A DNA stretch of 64,000 nt. It comes from Coriaria nepalensis (lineage: Eukaryota; Streptophyta; Magnoliopsida; Cucurbitales; Coriariaceae). The position numbers and the translations under genes were made by a program. Each line of letters begins with the position of its first letter. Within the stretch, counting starts at the first letter, position 1. The notes below the pieces were generated by a model. That model did no database searches. It was not told the origin of the DNA and was given only the letters and a program-made list of their open reading frames with translations. The DNA lies in assembly GCA_027186245.1 (NCBI GenBank), contig CP114482.1, positions 23,083,209 through 23,147,208 on the forward strand, given 5' to 3'. Shown one piece after another: positions 51,831-64,000 of this stretch.

Positions 51831-54031
51831 GACTAAAAGAGATTCAATGACATGACTTTAAGGCTAAACAAATGCATTGTTGCCTTCAATAGATCAACTG
51901 CAAGTTACGCACGAAAGTCATGTTTAAAGGCCGAATTTCGTTCGAACTGATTTAGAATGATTTACTGACTAAAAGAGACGCAAAAATATGACTTGAACGC
52001 TAAAAAAGGCATAGTTGCCATCAATAGATCAATTGCAAGTTATGCACGAAAGTCGCGTTGTAAATGCAAAAAGAGAATTGGTTCGAGGTGCCTTTAAACA
52101 ATTTAATGATTGAAAAGACTGAGTGATATGCTTTTTAATGCTAAAATAATGCATTGTTATCTTCAATAGATTAATTACAAGTTATGTAAGAAAATAATAT
52201 TTGAAGGGCGAAAATAGAATTCGGTCGAACTAATTTAGAATGATTTAATGACTAGAAGAGACTCAGTGACATGACTTTAAGGCTAAACAAATGCATTGTT
52301 GCCTTCAATAGATCAACTGCAAGTTACGCACGAAAGTCATGTTTAAAGGCCGAATCTCGTTCGAAGTGATTTAGAATGATTTACTGACTAAAAGAGACGC
52401 AAAAATATGACTTGAACGCTAAAAAAGGCATAGTTGCCATCAGTAGATCAATTGCAAGTTATGCACGAAAGTCGCGTTTTAAATGCAAAAAGAGAATTGG
52501 TTCGAAGTGCCTTCAAACAGTTTAATGATTGAAAAGACTAAGTGATATGCTTTTTAATGGTAAAATAATGCATTGTTGTCTTCAATAGATTAATTACAAG
52601 TTATGTAAGAAAATAATATTTGAAGGGCGAAAATAGAATTCGTTCGAACTAATTTAGAATGATTTAATGACAAGAAGAGACTCAGTGACATGACTTTATG
52701 GCTAAACAAATGCATTGTTGCCTATAATAGATCAACTGCAAGTTATGCCCGAAAGTCATGTTTAAAGGCCGAATTTCGTTCGTAGTGATTTAGAATGATT
52801 TACTGACTAAAAGAGACGCAAAAATATGACTTGAATGCTAAGAAATGCATAGTTGCCATCAATAGATCAATTGCAAGTTATGCACTAAAGTTGCGATTTA
52901 AATGCAAAAAGAGAATTGGTTCGAAGTGCCTTCAACCAATTTAATGATTGAAAATACTGAGTGATATGCTTTTTAATGCTAAAATAATGCATTGTTGTCT
53001 TCAATAGATTAATTACAAGTTATGTAAGAAAATAATGTTTGAAGGGCAAAAATAGAATTCGTTAGAATTAATTTAGAATGATTTAAAGACTAAAAGAGAC
53101 ACAATGACATGACTTTAAGGCTATACAAATGCATTGTTGCCTTCAATAGATCAACTGCAAGTTATGCACGAAAGTCATGTTTAAACGCCGAATTTCATAC
53201 GAAGTGATTTAGAATGATTTACTGACTAAAGGAGACGCAAAAATATGACTTTAAGGCTAAAAAAATGCATAGTTGCTATCAATAGATCAATTGCAAATTA
53301 TGCATGAAGATGGCGTTCTAAATGCAAAAAATGAATTGGTTCGAAGTGCCGTTAAACAATTTAATGATTGAAAAGACTGAGTGATATGCTTTTTAATGCT
53401 AAAATAATGCATTGTTATCTTCAATAGATTAATTACAAGTTATGTAAGAAAATAATATTTGAAGGGCGAAAATAGAATTCGGTCGAACTAATTTAGAATG
53501 ATTTAATGACTAGAAGAGACTCAGTGACATGACTTTAAGGCTAAACAAATGCATTGTTGCCTTCAATAGATCAACTGCAAGTTACGCACGAAAGTCATGT
53601 TTAAAGGCCGAATTTCGTTCGAAGTGATTTAGAATGATTTACTGACTAAAAGAGACGCAAAAATATGACTTTAACGCTAAAAAAGGCATAGTTGCCATCA
53701 ATAGATCAATTGCAAGTTATGCACGAAAGTCGCGTTTTAAATGCAAAAAGAGAATTGGTTCGAAGTGCCTTCAAACAATTTAATGATTGAAAAGACTGAG
53801 TGATATGCTTTTTAATGCTAAAATAATGCATTGTTGTCTTCAATAGATTAATTACAAGTTATGTAAGAAAATAATGTTTGAAGGGCAAAAATAGAATTCG
53901 TTCGAATTAATTTAGAATGATTTAAAGACTAAAAGAGACTCAATGACATGACTATAAGGCTAAACAAATGCATTGTAACCTTCAATAGATCAACTGCAAG
54001 TTACGCACGAAAGTCGTCTTTAAAGGCCGAA

Positions 54032-54048
54032 TTTCGTTGGAAGCGATT
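54032..54048 (+). promoter_or_regulatory. Best CENP-B-box-like match in the window
   Basis: This copy reads TTTCGTTGGAAGCGATT. It matches the first 14 positions of the mammalian CENP-B box consensus without error (YTTCGTTGGAARCG) and differs only at the last three (ATT for GGA). It differs from the usual C1 sequence by one base, C to G at position 8. Since that base is C in nearly all other C1 monomers, this looks like a private substitution rather than a preserved state. Confidence 0.3.
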
Positions 54049-54859
54049 TAGAATGATTTACTGACTAAAGGAGACGCAAAAATATGAATTTAAGGCTAAA
54101 AAAATGCGTAGTTGCCATCAATAGATCAATTGCAAGTTATGCACGAAAGTCGCGTTTTAAATGCAAAAAGAGAATTTGTTCGAAGTGCCTTCAAACAATT
54201 TAATGATTGAAAAGGCTGAGTGATATGCTTTTTAATGCTAAAATAATGCATTGTTGTCTTCAATAGATTAATTACAAGTTATGTAAGAAAATAATGTTTG
54301 AAGGGCAAAAATAGAATTCGTTCGAATTAATTTAGAATGATTTAAAGACTAAAAGAGACTCAATGACATGACTTTAAGGCTAAACAAATGCATTGTTACC
54401 TTCAATAGATCAACTGCAAGTCACGCACGAAAGTCATGTTTAAAGGCCGAATTTCGTTCGAAGCGATTTAGAATGATTTACTGACTAAAAGACACGCAAA
54501 AATATGACTTGAACGCTAAAAAAGGCATAGTTGGCATCAATAGATCAATTGCAAGTTATGCACGAAAGTCGCGGTTTAAATGCAAAAAGAGAATTGGTTC
54601 GAAGTGCCTTCAAACAATTTAATGATTGAAAAGACTGAGTGATATGCTTTTTAATGCTAAAATAATGCATTGTTGTCTTCAATAGATTAATTACAAGTTA
54701 TGTAAGAAAATAATGTTTGAAGGGCAAAAATAGAATTCGTTCGAATTAATTTGGAATGATTTAAAGACTAAAAGAGACTCAATGACATGACTTTAAGGCT
54801 AAACAAATGCATTGTTGCCTTCAATAGATCAACTGCAAGTTACGCACGAAAGTCATGTT

Positions 54860-57170
54860 TAAAGGCCGAATTACGTTCGAAGTTATTTAGAATGATTTAC
54901 TGACTAAAAGAGACGCAAAAATATGACTTGAACGCTAAAAAAGGCATAGTTGCCAACAATAGATCAATTGCAAGTTATGCACGAAAGTCGCGTTTTAACT
55001 GCAAAAAGAGAATTGGTTTGAAGTGCCTTCAAACAATTTAATGATTGAAAAGACTGAGTGATATGCTTTTTAATGCTAAAATAATGCATTGTTGTCCTCA
55101 ATAGATTAATTACAAGTTATGTAAGAAAATAATATTTGAAGGGCGAAAATATAATTCGTTCGAACTAATTTAGAATGATTTAATGACTAGAAGAGACTCA
55201 GTGACATGACTTTAAGGCTAAACAAATGCATTGTTGCCTATAATAGATCAACTGCAAGTTATGCACGAAAGTCATGTTTAAATGCCGAATTTCATACGAA
55301 GTGATTTAGAATGATTTACTGACTAAAAAAGACGCAAAAATATGACTTTAAGGCTAAAAAAATGCATAGTCGCCATCAATAGATCAATTGCAAATTATGC
55401 AAGAAGATGGCGTTCTAAATGCAAAAAGAGAATTGGTTCGAAGTGGCTTTAAACAATTTAATGATTGAAATGACTGCGTGATATGCTTTTTAATGCAAAA
55501 ATAATGCATTGTTGTCTTCAATAGATTAATTACAAGTTAGGTAAGAAAATAATGTTTGAAAGGCAAAAATAGAATTCGTTCGAATTAATTTAGAATGATT
55601 TAAAGACTAAAAGAGACTCAATGACATGACTTTAAGGCTAAACAAATGCATTGTTGCCTTCAATAGATCAACTGCAAGTTACGCCAGAAAGTCATGTTTA
55701 AAGGCCGAATTTCGTTCGAACTGATTTAGAATGATTTACTTACTAAAAGAGACGCAAAAATATGACTTGAACGCTAAAAAAGGCATAGTTGCCATCAATA
55801 GATCAATTGCAAGTTATGCACGAAAGTCGCGTTTTAAATGCAAAAAGAGAATTGGTTCGAAGTTCCTTCAAACAATTTAATGATTGAAAAGACTGAGTGG
55901 TATGCTTTTTAATGCTAAAATAATTCATTGTTGTCTTCAATAGATTAATTACAAGTTATGTAAGAAAATAATATTTGAAGGGCGAAAATAGAATTCTTTC
56001 GAACAAATTTAGAATGATTTAATGACTAGAAGAGACTCAGTGACATGACTTTATGGCTAAACAAATGCATTGTTGCCTTCAATAGATCAACTGCAAGTTA
56101 TGCACGAAAGTCATGTTTAAATGCCGAATTTCATACGAAGTGATTTAGAATGACTTACCGACTAAAGGAGACGCAGAAATATGACTTTAAGGCTAAAAAA
56201 ATGCGTAGTTTCCATCAATAGATCAATTGCAAATTATGCATGAAGATGGCTTTCTAAATGCAAAAAGAGAATTGGTTCGAAGTGCCGTCAAACAATTTAA
56301 TGATTGAAAAGACTGAGTGATATGCTTTTTAATGCTAAAATAATGCATTGTTGTCTTCAGTAGATTAATTACAAGTTAGGTAAGAAAATAATGTTTGAAA
56401 GGCAAAAATAGAATTCGTTCGAATTAATTTAGAATGATTTAAAGACTAAAAGAGACTCAGTGACATGACTTTAAGGCTAAACAAATGCATTGTTGCCTTC
56501 AATAGATCAACTGCAAGTTACGCACGAAAGTCATGTTTAAAGGCCGAATTACGTTCGAAGTTATTTAGAATGATTTACTGACTAAAAGAGACGCAAAAAT
56601 ATGACTTGAACGCTAAAAAAGGCATAGTTGCCAACAATAGATCAATTGCAAGTTATGCACGAAAGTCGCGTTTTAACTGCAAAAAGAGAATTGGTTTGAA
56701 GTGCCTTCAAACAATTTAATGATTGAAAAGACTGAGTGATATGCTTTTTAATGCTAAAATAATGCATTGTTGTCCTCAATAGATTAATTACAAGTTATGT
56801 AAGAAAATAATATTTGAAGGGCGAAAATATAATTCGTTCGAACTAATTTAGAATGATTTAATGACTAGAAGAGACTCAGTGACATGACTTTAAGGCTAAA
56901 CAAATGCATTGTTGCCTATAATAGATCAACTGCAAGTTATGCACGAAAGTCATGTTTAAATGCCGAATTTCATACGAAGTGATTTAGAATGATTTACTGA
57001 CTAAAAAAGACGCAAAAATATGACTTTAAGGCTAAAAAAATGCATAGTCGCCATCAATAGATCAATTGCAAATTATGCAAGAAGATGGCGTTCTAAATGC
57101 AAAAAGAGAATTGGTTCGAAGTGCCTTTAAACAATTTAATGATTGAAATGACTGCGTGATATGCTTTTTA
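54860..57170 (+). repeat. 4-unit duplication (1678 bp)
   Basis: The sequence around 54860-55480 recurs at about 56540-57160. Markers: CCAACAATAG at 54953 and 56631 (1678 bp, 4 x 419 + 2), TTTTAACTGC, GTTGTCCTCAATAG, AAAATATAATTCG, ACTAAAAAAGACG and GAAATGACTGCGTG. In the second copy the match stops soon after GACTGCGTG. The piece following the first copy (TTAGGTAAG with AATGTTTGAAAGGC, about 55537) is instead found 839 bp further on, at 56376, showing a second exchange. Confidence 0.8.
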
Positions 57171-57809
57171 ATGCTAAAATAATGCATTGTTGTCTTCAAT
57201 AGATTAATTACAAGTTATGTAAGAAAATAATATTTGAAACGCGAAAATAGAATTCGTTCGAACTAATTTAGAATGATTTAATGACTAGAAGCGACTCAGT
57301 GACATGAATTTAAGGATAAAGAAATGCATTGTTCCCTATAATTGATCAACTGCAAGTTATGCACGAAAGTCATGTTTAAATGCCGAATTTCATACGAAGT
57401 GATTTAGAATGATTTACTAACTAAAAGAGACGCAAAAATATGGCTTGAACGCTAAAAAATGCATAGCTGCCATCAATAGATCAACTGCAAGTTATGCACG
57501 AAAGTCGCGTTTTAAATGCAAAAAGAGAATTGGTTCGCAGTGCCTTCAAACAATTTAATGATTGAAAAGACTGAGTGATATGCTTTTTAATGCTAAAATA
57601 ATGCATTGTTGTCTTCAATAGATTAATTACAAGTTATGTAAGAAAATAATGTTTGAAGGGCAAAAATAGAATTCATTCGAATTAATTTAGAATGATTTAA
57701 AGACCAAAAGAGACTCAATGACATGACTTTAAGGCTAAACAAATGCATTGTTGCCTTCAATAGATCAACTGCAAGTTACACACGAAAGTCATGTTTAAAG
57801 GCCGAATTT

Positions 57810-60800
57810 CGTTCGAAGTGATTTAGAATGATTTACTGACTAAAAGACACGCAAAAATATGACTTGAACGCCAAAAAAGGCATAGTTGCCATCATTAGAT
57901 CAATTGCAAGTTATGCACGAAAGTCGCGTTTTAAATGCAAAAAGAGAATTGGTTCGAAGTGCCTTCAAACAATTTAATGATTGAAAAGACTGAGTGATAT
58001 GCTTTTTAAAGCTAAAATAATGCATTGTTGTCTTCAATAGATTAATTACAAGTTATGTAAGAAAATAATGTTTGAAGGGCAAAAATAGAATTCGTTCAAA
58101 TTAATTTAGAATGATTTAAAGACTAAAAGAGACACAATGACATGACTTTAAGGCTAAACAAATGCATTTTTACCTTCAATAGATCAACTGCAAGTTACGC
58201 ACGAAAGTCATGTTTAAAGGCCGAATTTCGTTCGAAGTGATTTAGAATGATTTACTGACTAAAAGAGATGCAAAAATATGACTTTAAGGCTAAAAAAGGC
58301 ATAGTTGCCATTAATAGATCAATTGCAAGTTATGCACGAAAGTCGCATTTTAAATGCAAAAAGAGAATTGGTTCGAAGTGCCTTCAAACAATTTAATGAT
58401 TGAAAAGACTGAGTGATATGCTTTTTAATGCTAAAATAATGCATTGTTGTCTTCAAGAGATTAATTACAAGTTATGTAAGAAAATAATATTTGAAGGGCG
58501 AAAATAGAATTCGGTCGAACTAATTTAGAATGATTTAATGACTAGAAGAGACTCAGTGACATGACTTTAAGGCTAAACAATTGCATTGTTGCCGTCAATA
58601 GATCAACTGCAAGTTACGCACGAAAGTCATGTTTAAAGGCCGAGTTTCGTTCGAAGTGATTTAGAATGATTTACTGACTAAAAGACACGCAAAAATATGA
58701 CTTGAACGCTAAAAAAGGCATAGTTGCCATCATTAGATCAATTGCAAGTTATGCACGAAAGTCGCGTTTTAAATACAAAAAGAGAATTGGTTCGAAGTGC
58801 CTTCAAACAATTTAATGATTGAAAAGACTGAGTGATATGCTTTTTAAAGCTAAAATAATGCATTGTTGTCTTCAATAGATTAATTACAAGTTATGTAAGA
58901 AAATAATGTTTGAAGGGCAAAAATAGAATTCGTTCAAATTAATTTACAATGATTTAAAGACTAAAAGAGACACAATGACATGACTTTAAGGCTAAACAAA
59001 TGCATTTTTACCTTCAATAGATCAACTGCAAGTTACGCACGAAAGTCATGTTTAAAGGCCGAATTTCGTTCGAAGTGATTTAGAATGATTTACTGACTAA
59101 AAGAGACGCAAAAATATGACTTTAAGGCTAAAAAAGGCATAGTTGCCATTAATAGATCAATTGCAAGTTATGCACGAAAGTCGCATTTTAAATGCAAAAA
59201 GAGAATTGGTTCGAAGTGCCTTCAAACAATTTAATGATTGAAAAGACTGAGTGATATGCTTTTTAATGCTAAAATAATGCATTGTTGTCTTCAAGAGATT
59301 AATTACAAGTTATGTAAGAAAATAATATTTGAAGGGCGAAAATAGAATTCGGTCGAACTAATTTAGAATGATTTAATGACTAGAAGAGACTCAGTGACAT
59401 GACTTTAAGGCTAAACAAATGCATTGTTCCCTTCAATAGATCAACTGCAAGTTACGCACGAAAGTCATGTTTAAAGGCCGAATTTTGTTCGAAGTGATTT
59501 AGAATGATTTACTGACTAAAAGACACGCAAAAATATGACTTGAACGCTAAAAAAGGCATAGTTGCCATCATTAGATCAACTGCAAGTTATGCACGAAAGT
59601 CGCGTTTTAAATACAAAAAGAGAATTGGTTCGAAGTGCCTTCAAACAATTTAATGATTGAAAAGACTGAGTGATATGCTTTTTAAAGCTAAAATAATGCA
59701 TTGTTGTCTTCAATAGATTAATTACAAGTTATGTAAGAAAATAATGTTTGAAGGGCAAAAATAGAATTCGTTCAAATTAATTTAGAATGATTTAAAGACT
59801 AAAAGAGACACAATGACATGACTTTGAGGCTAAACAAATGCATTTTTACCTTCAATAGATCAACTGCAAGTTACGCACGAAAGTCATGTTTAAAGGCCGA
59901 ATTTCGTTCGAAGTGATTTAGAATGATTTACTGACTAAAAGAGACGCAAAAATATGACTTGAACGCTAAAAAAGGCATAGTTGCAATCAATAGATCAATT
60001 GCAAGTTATGCACGAAAGTCGCGTTTTAAATGCAAAAAGAGAATTGGTTCGAAGTGCCTTCAAACAATTTAATGATTCAAAAGACTGAGTGATATGCTTT
60101 TTAATGCTAAAATAATGCATTGTTGTCTTCAATAGATTAATTACAAGTTATGTAAGAAAATAATGTTTGAATAGCGAAAATAGAATTCGGTCGAATTAAT
60201 TTAGAATGATTTAATGACTAAAAGAGACTCAATGACATGACTTTAAGGCTAAACAATTGCATTGTTGCCTTCAATAGATCAACTGCAAGTTACGCACGAA
60301 AGTCATGTTTAAAGGCCGAGTTTCGTTCGAAGTGATTTAGAATGATTTACTGACTAAAAGACACGCAAAAATATGACTTGAACGCTAAAAAAGGCATAGT
60401 TGCAATCATTAGATCAATTGCAAGTTATGCACGAAAGTCGCGTTTTAAATGCAAAAAGAGAATTGGTTCGAAGTGCCTTCAAACAATTTAATGATTGAAA
60501 AGACTGAGTGATATGCTTTTTAAAGCTAAAATAATGCATTGTTGTCTTCAATAGATTAATTACAAGTTATGTAAGAAAATAATATTTGAAGGGCGAAAAT
60601 AGAATTCGGTCGAACTAATTTAGAATGATTTAATGACTATAAGAGACTCAGTGACATGACTTTAAGGCTAAACAAATGCATTGTTCCCTTCAATAGATCA
60701 ACTGCAAGTTACGCACGAAAGTCATGTTTAAAGGGCGAATTTTGCTCGAAGTGATTTAGAATGATTTACTGAGAAAAAGAGACACAAAAATATGACTTGA

Positions 60801-62500
60801 ACGCTAAAAAATGCATAGTTGCCATCAATAGATCAACTGCAAGTTATGCACGAAACCCGCGTTTTAAATGCAAAAAGAGAATTGGTTCGACGTGCCTTCA
60901 AACAATTTAATGATTGAAAAGACTGAGTGATATGCTTTTTAATGCTAAAGTAATGCATTGTTGTCTTCAATAGATTAATTACAAGTTATGTAAGAATATA
61001 ATGTTTGAAGGGCAAAAATGGAATTCGTTCGAATTAATTTAGAATGATTTAAAGACTAAAACAGACACAATGACATGACTTTAAGGCTAAACAAATGCAT
61101 TGTTGCCTTCAATAGATCAACTGCAAGTTACGCACGAAAGTCATGTTTAAAGGCTGAATTTCGTTCGAAGTGATTTATAATGATTTACTGACTTAAAGAC
61201 ACGCAAAAATATGACTTGAACGCTAAAAAAGGCATAGTTGCCATCATTAGATCAACTGCAAGTTATGCACGAAAGTCGCGTTTTAAATACAAAAAGAGAA
61301 TTGGTTCGAAGTGCCTTCAAACAATTTAATGATTGAAAAGACTGAGTGATATGCTTTTTAAAGCTAAAATAATGCATTGTTGTCTTCAATAGATTAATTA
61401 CAAGTTATGTAAGAAAATAATGTTTGAAGGGCAAAAATAGAATTCGTTCAAATTAATTTAGAATGATTTAAAGACTAAAAGAGACACAATGACATGACTT
61501 TGAGGCTAAACAAATGCATTTTTACCTTCAATAGATCAACTGCAAGTTACGCACGAAAGTCATGTTTAAAGGCCGAATTTCGTTCGAAGTGATTTAGAAT
61601 GATTTACTGACTAAAAGAGACGCAAAAATATGACTTGAACGCTAAAAAAGGCATAGTTGCAATCAATAGATCAATTGCAAGTTATGCACGAAAGTCGCGT
61701 TTTAAATGCAAAAAGAGAATTGTTTCGAAGTGCCTTCAAACAATTTAATGATTCAAAAGACTGAGTGATATCCTTTTTAATGCTAAAATAATGCATTGTT
61801 GTCTTCAATAAATTAATTACAAGTTATGTAAGAAAATAATGTTTGAAGGGCAAAAATAGAATTCGTTCAAATTAATTTACAATGATTTAAAGACTAAAAG
61901 AGACTCAATGACATGACTTTAAGGCTAAACAAATGCATTGTTGCCTTCAGTAGATCAACTGCAAGTTACGCACGAAAGTCATGTTTAAAGGCTGAATTTC
62001 GTTCGAAGTGATTTAGAATGATTTACTGACTAAAAGACACGCAAAAATATGACTTGAACGCTAAAAAAGGCATAGTTGCCATCATTAGATCAACTGCAAG
62101 TTATGCACGAAAGTCGCGTTTTAAATACAAAAAGAGAATTGGTTCGAAGTGCCTTCAAACAATTTAATGATTGAAAAGACTGAGTGATATGCTTTTTAAA
62201 GCTAAATAATGCATTGTTGTCTTCAATAGATTAATTACAAGTTATGTAAGAAAATAATGTTTGAAGGGCAAAAATAGAATTCGTTCAAATTAATTTACAA
62301 TGATTTAAAGACTAAAAGAGACTCAATGACATGACTTTAAGGCTAAACAAATGCATTTTTACCTTCAATAGATCAACTGCAAGTTACGCACGAAAGTCAT
62401 GTTTAAAGGCCGAATTTCGTTCGAAGTGATTTAGAATGATTTACTGACTAAAAGACACGCAAATATATGACTTGAACGCTAAAAAAGGCATAGTTGCCAT
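57810..62500 (+). repeat. 838-bp (2-unit) super-repeat, six copies in register
   Basis: The A-monomer variant ATCATTAGATC lies at 57891, 58729, 59567, 60405, 61243 and 62081, each exactly 838 bp (2 x 419) after the last, then at 62499 after only 418 bp. The linked variants GACACGCAAA (end of C) and TTTTTAAAGCTAAA (B) follow the same rhythm except that the B variant is missing in the last. In many dimers the alternate trimer has GCATTTTTACC in C (58165, 59003, 59841, 61517, 62354). The 60.0-61.2 kb section breaks this second series. The 418 step reflects a 1-bp deletion in AAGCTAAATAATG near 62202. Confidence 0.85.
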
Positions 62501-64000
62501 CATTAGATCAATTGCAAGTTATGCACGAAAGTCGCGTTTTAAATGCAAAAAGAGAATTGGTTCGAAGTGCCTTCAAACAATTTAATGATTCAAAAGACTG
62601 AGTGATATGCTTTTTAATGCTAAAATAATGCATTGTTGTCTTCAATAGATTAATTGCAAGTTAATTAAGAAAATAATGTTTGAAGGGCGAAAGTAGAATT
62701 CGGTCGAATTAATTTAGAATGATTTAATGACTAAAAGAGACTCAATGACATGACTTTAAGGCTAAACAAATGCATTGTTGCCTTCAATAGATCAACTGCA
62801 AGTTACGCACGAAAGTCATGTTTAAAGGCCGAATTTCGTTCGAAGTGATTTAGAATGATTTACTGACTAAAAGAGACGCAAAAATATGACTTTAAGGCTA
62901 AAAAAGGCATAGTTGCCATTAATAGATCAATTGCAAGTTATGCACGAAAGTCGCATTTTAAATGCAAAAAGAGAATTGGTTCGAAGTGCCTTCAAACAAT
63001 TTAATGATTGAAAAGACTGAGCGATATGCTTTTTAATGCTAAAATAATGCATTGTTGTCTTCAATAGATTAATTGCAAGTTATGTAAGAAAATAATGTTT
63101 GAAGGGCGAAAATAGAATTCGGTCGAATTAATTTAGACTGATTTAATGACTAAAAGAGACTCAATGACATGACTTTAAGGCTAAACAAATGCATTGTTGC
63201 CTTCAATAGATCAACTGCAAGTTACGCACGAAAGTCATGTTTAAAGGCCGAATTTCGTTCGAAGTGATTTAGAATGATTTACTGACTAAAAGAGACGCAA
63301 AAATATGACTTTAAGGCTAAAAAAGGCATAGTTGCCATTAATAGATCAATTGCAAGTTATGCACGAAAGTCGCATTTTAAATGCAAAAAGAGAATTGGTT
63401 CGAAGTGCCTTCAAACAATTTAATGATTGAAAAGACTGAGTGATATGCTTTTTAATGCTAAAATAATGCATTGTTGCCTTCAAGAGATTAATTACAAGTT
63501 ATGTAAGAAAATAATATTTGAAGGGCGAAAATAGAATTCGGTCGAACTAATTTAGAATGATTTAATGACTAGAAGAGACTCAGTGACATGACTTTAAGGC
63601 TAAACAAATGCATTGTTCCGTTCAATAGATCAACAACAAGTTACGCACGAAAGTCATGTTTAAAGGCCGAATTTTGTTCGAAGTGATTTAGACTGATTTA
63701 CTGACAAAAAGAGACACAAAAATATGACTTGAACGCTAAAAAATGCATAGTTGCCATCAATAGATCAACTGCAAGTTACGCACGAAACTCGCGTTTTAAA
63801 TGCAAAAAGAGAATTGGTTCGACGTGCCTTCAAACAATTTAATGATTGAAAAGACTGAGTGATATGCTTTTTAATGCTAAAATAATGCATTGTTGTCTTC
63901 AATAGATTAATTACAAGTTATGTAAGAAAATAATGTTTGAAGGGCAAAAATAGAATTCGTTCGAATTAATTTAGAATGATTTAAAGACTAAAACAGACAC
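62500..64000 (+). repeat. End of window: mixed trimers, array continues
   Basis: Units here return to single-trimer periodicity. Two successive trimers at about 62884 and 63303 share ACTTTAAGGCTAAAAAAGG and CCATTAATAG, variants also seen at about 58280 and 59119. The last complete trimer ends at 63723, then A 63724-63863 and the first 137 bp of B. There is no decay into unique sequence, so the edge of the array is not in this window. Confidence 0.85.

Larger units (their letters stand above)
50503..54860 (+). repeat. Heterogeneous trimers without a clear longer period
   Basis: Ordinary A-B-C units in register, but with many private substitutions and mixed subtypes: AAGCTATTAAAG B monomers (about 50500 and 50925), TCGCAATTTAAATGC A monomers, GAATTCGGTCGAAC B monomers (about 52220 and 53479), and a C3-A* pair at about 53110-53385. 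Apart from the segment at 51340-51830 I found no multi-unit block repeated inside this stretch at a constant offset. No gene is visible. Confidence 0.7.
1..64000. repeat. Continuous satellite DNA array, 419-bp trimeric repeat
   Basis: The same roughly 419-bp sequence recurs head to tail, in one orientation, across the whole window. Early unit starts (first base of the A monomer) are 6, 425, 844, 1263, 1682, 2101, 2520 and 2939; later checks at 30206, 40250 and 63724 fall where 419-bp spacing plus the visible indels predicts. There are 152 complete units plus a partial one, with no inversion, no unrelated insertion and no gap. G+C is about 32% on a hand-counted consensus. 419 is not a multiple of 3, so any reading frame shifts at each unit and meets stops. 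I see no coding gene, RNA gene or transposon. Units differ mostly by substitutions, with indels of 1-3 bp and one of 20 bp. Both ends lie inside the array. Being centromeric or pericentromeric is inference; the repeat structure is directly visible. Confidence 0.98.

Noticed and set aside
1..64000. CRISPR array
   Set aside because: The repeat is regular, but there are no unique spacers: all sequence between any two short repeats is itself repeated, and the period (419 bp) is far too long.
1..64000. Tandem-repeat protein gene
   Set aside because: 419 is not divisible by 3, stops occur in all frames in each trimer, and the 1-bp indels are tolerated without correction.
1..64000. Human or primate alpha satellite
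   Set aside because: Monomer length is about 140 bp in a 419-bp trimer instead of 171 bp, and apart from the partial CENP-B-box match the sequence shows no resemblance I can recognise.
1..64000. Transposon-derived tandem array (LTR, MITE or Helitron ends)
   Set aside because: I looked for terminal inverted repeats, long terminal repeats, target-site duplications and coding remnants and saw none; trimers abut without any junction sequence.
1..64000. tRNA or 5S rRNA gene cluster
   Set aside because: The period and the B-box-like GGTTCGAAG raised the idea, but no cloverleaf, A box or 5S internal control region can be made from the unit.
1..64000. Telomeric or simple-sequence repeats
   Set aside because: No TTAGGG-, TTTAGGG- or TTAGG-type runs and no microsatellite longer than short A or T runs are present.

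Overview
The whole 64 kb window is one uninterrupted satellite DNA array. I find no gene, RNA gene, transposon or unique spacer in it, and the array runs off both ends. Base composition is AT-rich (about 32% G+C, hand-counted on one consensus repeat). This points to a block of constitutive heterochromatin (centromeric, pericentromeric or subtelomeric) in a eukaryotic nuclear genome. I do not recognise the family by name and cannot give the species. It is not human alpha satellite, which has a 171-bp monomer.

Basic architecture: the repeat is a 419-bp trimer of three diverged but clearly homologous monomers, called here A (140 bp), B (143 bp) and C (136 bp). Unit 1 is A 6-145, B 146-288, C 289-424. 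There are 152 complete A-B-C units from 6 to 63723, followed by one A (63724-63863) and a partial B. The register is never broken. The 63718 bp between the first and last A start equals 152 x 419 + 30, and the individual small indels I could see add up to exactly +30.

Above the trimer there are further layers made by amplification of multi-unit blocks. Left to right: (1) 1-4.4 kb, trimers with several B/C haplotypes; (2) 4.4-14.0 kb, 5- and 6-unit blocks (2096 and 2515 bp) that together make an 11-unit, 4611-bp super-repeat; (3) 13.3-21.5 kb, an 8-unit, 3354-bp super-repeat; (4) 21.6-25.3 kb, a near copy of 2.8-6.5 kb lying 18864 bp away; (5) 25.3-27.9 kb, a 3-unit tandem duplication, one copy carrying a 20-bp micro-duplication; (6) 27.4-29.6 kb, repeated at 38.7-40.9 kb, with a family marked by a 1-bp deletion expanded between them; (7) 40.9-50.5 kb, a 5-kb tandem duplication whose copies differ by exactly one 419-bp unit; (8) 50.5-64 kb, more heterogeneous units, including a 4-unit duplication (54.9-57.2 kb) and a 2-unit, 838-bp repeat (57.8-62.1 kb).

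Possible function: one class of C monomer carries a 17-bp stretch matching the mammalian CENP-B box at 13 positions (14 in the best copy), while other C classes lose it, so box-like and box-less units are interspersed. This is suggestive only, because the essential GGG at the 3' end of the box is absent. Everything else fits non-coding DNA shaped by unequal exchange and block amplification.
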